Assembly: GCF_027942865.1 (NCBI RefSeq)
Contig: NC_134526.1
Span: 11,502,284 to 11,566,283 of the forward strand
Reading direction: 5' to 3'
DNA: 64,000 bases
Source of the DNA: Odontesthes bonariensis
Lineage: Eukaryota > Chordata > Actinopteri > Atheriniformes > Atherinopsidae
Below are positions 56,701-64,000 of the stretch, piece after piece (the first letter of the stretch is position 1; each line of letters opens with the position of its first letter). The position numbers and the translations under genes were made by a program. A model generated the notes under the pieces. The model was given only the letters and a program-made list of their open reading frames with translations. It did not search any database and was not told the DNA's origin.

Positions 56701-58799
56701 AGTCTCCACAGATTTGCCAACCCAGGTAATAGAACAACTGTGTTCTTTCACTTTCTCATCTGGACAGCATGACACATGGATGGCCATGCAAATACTCACA
56801 TTCACATCAAAGTTGATAGACTCCCATCAAAGCTGCTGGGCCAGATGCATTACATTTCCTGGCTCATTGAAATCGTTTTTCCTCCCTTCATTCTTTTTCA
56901 AATTAGACATGCTTTGTTGAAAAAATGTCTTCGCTCAGATGAGGGCTGTAGCTCTTTTCTATAGCTGACTGCTAAAACAATCCTGCCTATATTGTGATAC
57001 ATCTGCCTTTGTATTAAGTGGTTGTGGGTCTTTGAAGAGACCTGAATGTAATTTGAGCTAATGGCTATCTCTGGGACCTCATTCTGCTCTTTCAAATATA
57101 AAAGCAGGACGAATCAAGAAACATTTATTTTCTCTTTTTCACCCCCAGTCACAGCGTTCCATAGGGGGCCTGAACAATCCAATTTAACTTCTAATTGCGT
57201 AAAAACATTGGCTTATAAAAATGATCTTACCTGCCCTGACAGCTTGGCGTCTGTCTCGGCTGACATCCATAGGGCTCCATGTGAGGCCCTTTCAATCATT
57301 TTGTACACGTAAGCCATTGTGGTCCCAACTGTCTGCATGATAGCATGACTCTTGTGAGGTCTGACAGATTAAGATAAAAATATGCCTGGAAAGATAGTTC
57401 TAATTTTCTTTTGATGAAAGACCACAACTAATTTTGTAGATAAGCTTTTTGTGAAAGACTGACTTAATAATGACGAGGCTTAAAAATGGCAAATTAACTC
57501 AAATATAGTTTCATGACTATCTTTTCACAGTAATTTTTCTTTGTATTAACAGAGACATGTTCTACTGGAGATTTGGGAGTTACAAGTAGATGGTTAAAGC
57601 TAGAACCAGTACCCATAGTTTGGTTTAATGTTGAAATGGTTGGGGTAAAAATAAGTACATATTGCTACTGGTTACACGTTGCAGTTCTCCTTTGTTATGA
57701 TTCCAGTAAACAGCTGAGCATTAAGTTGCTATCTCAGAGTGGGACTCTTCCATGCTCCAGACATGTGAACAATTCACCTATAGCACATTTTCTGTTGAGA
57801 TTGGGCCGTCTTTAGAGCTAAAGGTCTTGAGTCGTGTGAAAATTGATCCAAAAATGGAATTAAGAGGGAATAAGTAAGTACAGTTAAGGGAGGACACAAC
57901 ATCTGGTTTTGAAATAGTTATGGTTAAAAAAGAATGCTGACTAATGTTTTGAAGCAGGAAATGAACAGTGGTCTCCTGTGCTAAAGTTCAATGTTATCTG
58001 CTTTGGCATCTCTACAGCAGCTTCCTTCTTTGCTCTTGACATAATTACTTTGCTCACCGGAGAGCTTTGCCACAATAAAATGTAACTGCAGGTCATAATA
58101 AATGACCTAAAGGGTTATTTTTCATGCGGGGCAGTCTCCTCTCTGCTTGATAATTTGGATTATGTTAAATGACGCAGTTACATCAATTTATTAGCATCAC
58201 AGTAATGAGTGTTCATCAATAAAAACATTGGCAAAACTGAGGGAAAATCCTGTGGATTCTTGTATTATTAATCAGTTATACTGAATTGCTATACAGATTA
58301 CCTACACAGTGGAATCACATTAATCCCACATGCCATTTTTCAACTAAATGCACAGCTTCAGGCAAACTGTAAAAGCTGTTAACATGATAGAAAGACTAAA
58401 CAGCATTAAGAGCATCCATCCAAAAAAACAGATCTACAGTTTGTGCCTTGAAGCTCTTTGAACTGCAGATACAGGGTCCTACATATACAGTTTTGGGTCC
58501 TGAAATATTCAGGCCCTGACACATTTAAAAAAAAAAAGTACAATATATTTTCATTGCTATTTCTGGAAGCTTATGGAAATCTATAGCTCTGCTCAAATGT
58601 GGATACATCTACCCATTATTATTAACTTTTCACTGGTACTCTAGTTAGCGTTATATAATGGATGTGAGGCTTTAGCACGACTCGAAGCTTTAATTTTAGG
58701 CCGTTCACATTGGAACAGAAAAAAAGGGTTCAGCTCTTTAATGAGAAAAGCACTGTTTTATGGTGCTTCAGTGTGTTTGGAAAACTGACTCAACAGCTG
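53776..58799. other. Intergenic, unique sequence with regulatory-looking blocks
   Basis: No exon recognised. The blocks 54280-54960, 56980-57320 and 57990-58260 are free of repeats and dense in CAATTA, TTAATTA, CTGTCA and similar motifs. This resembles vertebrate conserved non-coding DNA, though conservation cannot be seen from one sequence. Confidence 0.4.
58090..58108. promoter_or_regulatory. Inverted AGGTCA half-sites (AGGTCAT-aataa-ATGACCT)
   Basis: A perfect 7-base palindrome around a 5-nt spacer, made of nuclear-receptor-type half-sites. Everted or inverted spacing of this length is unusual; function is speculative. Confidence 0.3.
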
Positions 58800-58803
58800 T
58801 GTC

Positions 58804-59060
58804 ATGGATGGGTGTGAGCTACGACTTTGTTATTTCCTCATAAATAAAGCAGGTGAGAGCTCAGAATTGGATCCAAAGTGTGACATCTGCATTTGGAACA
58901 CTATTATTTGGACAAATGAAGCTAAGGTCAACCTGTACCCGAATGACAAGAGGACATTTTATGGAGATATGAGAAGAGAGATATGATAAAAGAATGTACC
59001 TTTAAAACATGTGGAGGCAATGTGATAGCATGGGCATGCATGGTTTCCAGACAAAGGCAG
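58804..59060 (+). pseudogene. Tc1/mariner transposase relic
   Basis: The plus-strand piece IIWTNEAKVNLYPND corresponds to the Tc1 catalytic block usually written as WSDExK. It is followed after a frame break by KTCGGNVIAWACM, which matches the GGG-S-VMVWGC block. The catalytic Asp position appears as Asn and a stop and frame change intervene, so it is inactive. No terminal repeats were found around it. Confidence 0.55.
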
Positions 59061-60164
59061 ACAAACTGCCTGCATGCTGTCCCAATGTTTTCTCTTCTTC
59101 TCTTATTGCTCCACCAGTGTCATGTCTTTGCTTTTATAATGCAGTGCAAAGCTTTAATGCACTGCACCGTGTTGCAAGCTTTAGAGGTGTTTACATATTC
59201 AACGCTAACAAAAAAATGTGTAAATAAGTGGGTTACCAAAACCTGTGTATACCCTGCACATTACAGGACAATGATCACATGATGAGGTTGCATGAGCAAA
59301 CTCTCCAACTAAAAAGATTTAAGATTTAAGATCTTTGCCAAAGCTAAATAAATTCATTAAAATATTGTTTAAAACATGTATACACAGCCCAAGAATGACA
59401 AAGCCCAGAATGTATACATGTATATATATTGTATCATATATAAATGTATATGTATATAATAGAACAATATTATGTTAATAAGATATACAGTAAGATTAGA
59501 AATGTTATTTTATAAAAAACCTTCAATTAACATATTAATTGTAAATTTGTGTGTACATAAAGAATCAAGGAAATCAAACACAACACAATCAATTCTAAGT
59601 ATTCATAAAGTGGGGTAAAAAAAAAACACTTAAGAGCAGCCACTTTTGTTCAGTGCACAATTATCATCTAATTGCCATACTCCAGAGAGCAAAAAGGACT
59701 CAAAACTCAATCTAGTTACATTTAATCCTCTGAAAAATAAGATGCTACATATTCTCAAACACTTCCTCCCGTCTATACACTCATAAGTAAGCTGAATGCC
59801 TGCACTTTAAGCCCATGTTCATTATTGTTACTGCAACCTGAGTGTGTTTTTAGTAAACAGCTAAAATAAGAAAATTAAAAGTATGTCAGAGTCCAAATAT
59901 TCCCACTCTTCACTGTATATCTCTGTTGAACATCTGTTATTTTTTTTGCCTTTTTTCTTCCATCTGTCAGAGAAAGGGAAACGTCTCACTGAATGCATCC
60001 CCCTGAGATATCTTCTTCTTTCTTTAATGGTTTCTTTTTACTGGTCTTTCCATGTCTTCAAAGAGCGTTTGAGCTGGGTCAGGAACTGGTGCTGCTGTGA
60101 GCCTGTGATGCCCAAAGAGATGTCTTTTGTGATACTGGGCCGCACAAATAAACTTGACTTGACA

Positions 60165-60362
60165 TCACAAGGCTTTTCCTCTGGGTGCAGCAGTTTCTTC
60201 CTGCAGCCCAAAGACATGCAGGTCAGGTTGACTTTCTCACATTTGTGAATGTGGGTGTGAAACTGTGTTACTTTGTGATAGACTGCTGACCTGTCCTGGG
60301 TGTTTCTTTGAGTTTGGGTCTGGTTGAACATAAGTCTGCAGGTACAGACGATGGATGGATGA
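60165..60362 (+). repeat. LINE 3'-end repeat with GATGGATGGATG tail (plus)
   Basis: TTTTCCTCTGGGTGCAGCAG, CAGCCCAAAGACATGCAGGT, TGTGATAGACTGCTGACCTG and a tail near 60349-60361. This is the same family as 49405-49600, in the opposite orientation and more complete at its 5' side. Confidence 0.7.
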
Positions 60363-61567
60363 CTCGGTGAGCCCGGGTGTGACACTAACTGCTCATGTCC
60401 TTCCTCTGTTGAACTTGAAGAGGTTGAAATCAGTCATGTTGGATGTAACAGATGGGTGGACATATTAAACAGAGACTATGTGAGCTGGAAATCAAACAGA
60501 TTCATTTAGTTTACAATGACACGACTGAACAAATCCACCTCACTGACTCAGTGGTTTGGTTCAGCAGACAGGGCTCAAACAGAAATTTTAGTTTGAACAA
60601 TAATTCATTGGGGTTTTGTTTTCATCATCAGATTATTTCTTGTGTATTCTCCTTACACAACCCATTCTTCTGGAAATGACACATTACTGGATGTATGATG
60701 TACAAGTAACACTGCAAAAGCAAGTTGAGTGATTTTAATGTTGTGTATTTACTTTATACTTTATACTTTATCTAAAACTCTATACCACTAACTCATGTGA
60801 CTCAACTTATCTGGCAGGTAAGTGTACAAAATGTTGCCCAATGAACATAGTCCTGGGAGCAATTAATTGGCTCAATATCCTAGTTGGGATATGTTAAGAG
60901 GAATTTATCAAATTGATTTATATGGGAATACAGTTGCTCCCCAGGCAATTAAAATAGTTTTACACCTTTGAATCTGGGATGAGAACATCTTTCATGTGTT
61001 TAAAAAAACACTCTTCCTTGTTGTCTTTCAGCAAAGCCTCGAAATTCATTTCATGCATGAGAGTGTAAAACAATTAAAGCAGGTAAGATTCAGAAAAAAG
61101 AAGTCTTCTCATTTCCGAATAAGTTTGTGTTAACTGACTACATAACTATTTCAAAGCTGTACTACAGACATGCCACTTTAGCATCCCGATTCTTATTACA
61201 GAGTCATACTGTTGCAATAAGTGCTAAAAATGGTTTGAAATTGTGTCCTTGCAATGAGCAAGGCCTTGAAAAAGTCTTGGTTGTAAGTCTCTCTGTATAT
61301 GATTCATGCATTAATCATTCTTTCACAGATGCGAAAGTCACTCCCTCTCTGAGCTCACTAATGCACCCCCATCGCATCACGGATGCCGGCTTTTGAACTT
61401 CATGCTGGTCATCAGCTGGATGGTCCCTGTCCTCTTTAACATAGAGAGCAAAGTGATGTCCAAAAATAATGTCAGACTTTTTATTTCTCAGATTACAGGG
61501 TGGTTTTAAACTTTGTCTCAGTCTTGGACCCAAAGAGAGTGGCATCCTTGCTGGATCACATTTACAA

Positions 61568-62055
61568 ACTGATCAGTCATAATATTATGATCACTGGTAG
61601 GTCAAATGTGTTGCAACGCAACGCTCTGCTTGGATTAACTGCAATCTGGCATTCACAAGGATGGAACTTGAATACATGCCACCTACATTAACATTTTTTC
61701 ATGCCAATCATACCCCGAACATTGCAACAGCACTCCCCTACAGTTAGTCTCCCTCAGAGGGGCTGAAAGTGAGCACAAAAACTGCCTGTAAGTAGTCTGA
61801 GATGAGAGTCCAGCCTTCAAACTCGCCTGATTCCAAGCTGACGAGATCTGACTGCAGCTGTGGGAAGCAGTTCACAAAAACCCCACCTCACAACATTCAT
61901 AGGCCAAAATATCTGTTGCTTATATTTCTCGTGCCAGACACTCCAAGACAGGACTCGGATGTTCTTTGTCCACACCCGACTGGTCAGAGCTCCTTTTTAA
62001 CATGAGGAGAACCTTCAGAAGCAGGTGGTCATAACATTAAGGCGGATAGGTGAAT
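61568..62055 (+). mobile_element. Tc1-like element, internally deleted
   Basis: It starts ACTGATCAGTCATAATATTA and ends with GGTGGTCATAACATTAAGGC; the ends are imperfect inverted repeats. Inside, CCCCACCTCACAAC and CCAGACACTCCAAGACAGGA correspond to the 3' part of a transposase gene of a common fish Tc1 family. The copy is about 490 bp instead of about 1.5 kb, so most of the transposase is gone. Confidence 0.7.
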
Positions 62056-64000
62056 ACGTTTTCCTTCTTTGCATGGTGAAGTTTAAACCTCCTTTTGGAG
62101 ATCAAGCCACAAACTGGTTTTCAGAGCTTTTTTTTTTTTTTTAGATATTTTTTAGAAATGTTGCTGAACCCAAACAATGACTTCAGCTACAGAATCCTGT
62201 GTGTTCTTCACGCAGCACAGTCCAAGAGTATGACGATCACAGCTATTCGTTTTGTTTTTTTGGAACTAGTTCTGTGTGAATAGAAGTTTCTCCAGATGAT
62301 TTGAACTTTTAATCATACAATGCACCATAGATGACACTGTGATTTTTTTTTCTTCTTCTTTTCTTTATAGTAGATTTGTAGTGAAAAACTTTTTTTTCAA
62401 CACCTTATTTTTTCTCCAAGGGAAGCAAAAACACAAACAAACAAAAGAATGACAAGATGAAAACCTTCTCTCACAGACCCTCTGAAAAACTATTAGTAGT
62501 AGCTTCCAGTACAGCAAGATCGTCTTCAGGCTATCAGGGTCGTGAAGGCCAAACTTGCTTCGTTCCATCAGAGAGGTTAAGAAAATTCTTAATTTTATTT
62601 AAAAACTGTTTGTCTACTTATTCCTTTTGTTTTTGTGCTCCTGGGTTTTAATTGAATATAAGAATTCTAAGGATTTTAGAATCTAGGATTTCTAAGTTTT
62701 TACATCTACTTCATTGTATTTTTACTGCTTTTAGACTAATTCAAGATTTCATGTGATTTGCAAATGTTTGAGTTCTCATTATTTCCAACTCTTTGTGAAC
62801 AGAAGGTTGTACATGTGTGTGTTCACTTCACAGCACTGTAGATACAATGAAAGACTGAAACCAGAGTATAATCACAGAACTTCATGTCACCCTTAAACTC
62901 AAGGTGAGCACGGTTTTGTTTCTTAAAAAAACAGGTAAAATGCCAGGACCTATCCTAAAATTTATGAAGACAAACTGCAGTTTCTATCGTGCTTTTCTAC
63001 TTCCAACAACAAAGCAAAAGGGTTGTGAAGAGTTGTAGCTCTCAGTTTATCCTGTCATGGTAGTATTTAATATCGGGATAAGTCACAGAAACTAACTTTT
63101 TAATAAAAACATTAGATTGTTCGTTGATTCCAGTTTTTTGTTTTATTGGGGACACTTCTAAAATAAGTGTATGTAGACAGGATTTTTCTCACAGTGTACA
63201 TTCCTGCATCATCGGCTGCTGCTCTGTTCAAGCTCCTGTCACCTTTAAAGTCCTTCTAATGGACACGTCCGACTGGTCAAAAGTGACACTCCAAAATGAC
63301 TTTGTCTGTTTTCCATGTGCCAAAGCTAATCACTTTACGAGCATAGCACAAACATTTTTATAATGATGTAGGGAAGTGTTGTAAGAATGTCCCGGAGCAC
63401 AAATGAGATGCTTCAGAAGCTCAAGAACTGTGTCTCTATGAGAAGACATAACTCCATTTCTTGCAAACTTTATAACTTTGGAAACCTTCTGCATGCAGAA
63501 AAAGCTTTATAAATAATTCAAACAAAGCAAAAAAAAAACCCTAAAGGAATAATATGACCTCTTCATCGCGGCCATTTCACAGTGTAACTTAGATTTATTC
63601 ATTTTCAAATTCTAAACTCCAGATTTCTGTTAACTCGCCCAACCTCCACAGCCACTGATGAGTTCCATCTGTGATGTGCATTGAGGTATTTCTTTTAAGA
63701 GGTAAGAGAAAACAAACAGCTCTGGGAAGCTCACAATGTTGTCTAAAAGAACAAAAGAAGATGATTATTTTCACTGGAAGAAGAACATGTTCCGGCTCAG
63801 GCCTCGTGAGATCTATTAGGGCTGGCAGATTTAGTAAAAAGCCAGAACAAGTTAGGTAAAACTACAGTTAGAACATCTGCCTTTGGAGAAAATATTGTAC
63901 ATTTAAGGACAGCAAAAAGAGGATTTATGTCTTCAAATATTACCCCTTACATAAATGTATCTTATGAAAAGATGAGTCATTGTGCTGGTAGTAGAGGCCT
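62056..64000. other. Right end of window, no feature
   Basis: AT-rich unique DNA with short T and A runs; I see no gene or repeat end. Confidence 0.5.

Noticed and set aside
1..64000. tRNA, rRNA, CRISPR arrays, prokaryotic operons, endogenous retroviruses
   Set aside because: None supported; the only tRNA-like signal is the A box of the SINE-like insert at 41655, and the only reverse transcriptase is of LINE type.

Overview
The window is a piece of a teleost fish nuclear chromosome. Evidence for this is vertebrate-style split genes with GT-AG introns, five recognisable vertebrate orthologues, and fish-type repeats: Tc1/mariner, hAT and Harbinger elements with short inverted repeats, an L2-like LINE, and LINE tails ending in GATG or TTTGA repeats. 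I saw no CRISPR array, operon, rRNA, tRNA or viral gene.

The left 38.7 kb is gene-rich, in this order: zc3h7a-like (+, 3' part only, 1539-8571); rmi2 (-, 9455-10606); ubfd1 (-, 12265-17068); an MFSD11/UNC93-family membrane protein (+, 19660-30520); kdm8/jmjd5 (-, 32725-37232, with a 5'UTR exon near 38614-38720). The rebuilt coding sequences stay in frame across every splice junction and give 832+ (partial), 146, 291, 446 and 411 residues, close to the human proteins. zc3h7a/rmi2 and mfsd11/kdm8 are tail to tail. ubfd1 and the MFSD11-like gene are head to head, 2.6 kb apart. In human, ZC3H7A, RMI2, UBFD1 and KDM8 all lie on 16p, while MFSD11 is on chromosome 17, so the MFSD11-like gene is the one out of place. 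The genes are not one pathway: RNA-binding zinc-finger protein, Bloom-complex OB-fold subunit, polyubiquitin-linked protein, putative transporter, and JmjC oxygenase.

The right 25 kb (38.7-64 kb) has no gene I can name. It holds dispersed transposons: a hAT copy with a BED-finger relic and a nested SINE-like insert, a broken Harbinger Myb-like gene, a 791-codon open L2-like LINE fragment, two Tc1 relics, and two (TA)n arrays. Between them are unique AT-rich stretches, some rich in homeodomain-type, E-box or nuclear-receptor-type motifs, which may be regulatory. One short spliced-looking reading frame near 53.1 kb, followed by a polyA signal, is unidentified.

Transposon anatomy is the most distinctive content. 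Four hAT-type elements have exact 8-bp target duplications, one carries a 31-bp perfect internal palindrome, and one sits inside an older TTAA-flanked element. No clearly new biological system was found. The best leads are the extra MFSD11-like gene with its long open intron, the unidentified locus at 53 kb, and the possible plus-strand transcript ending at 11.9 kb.
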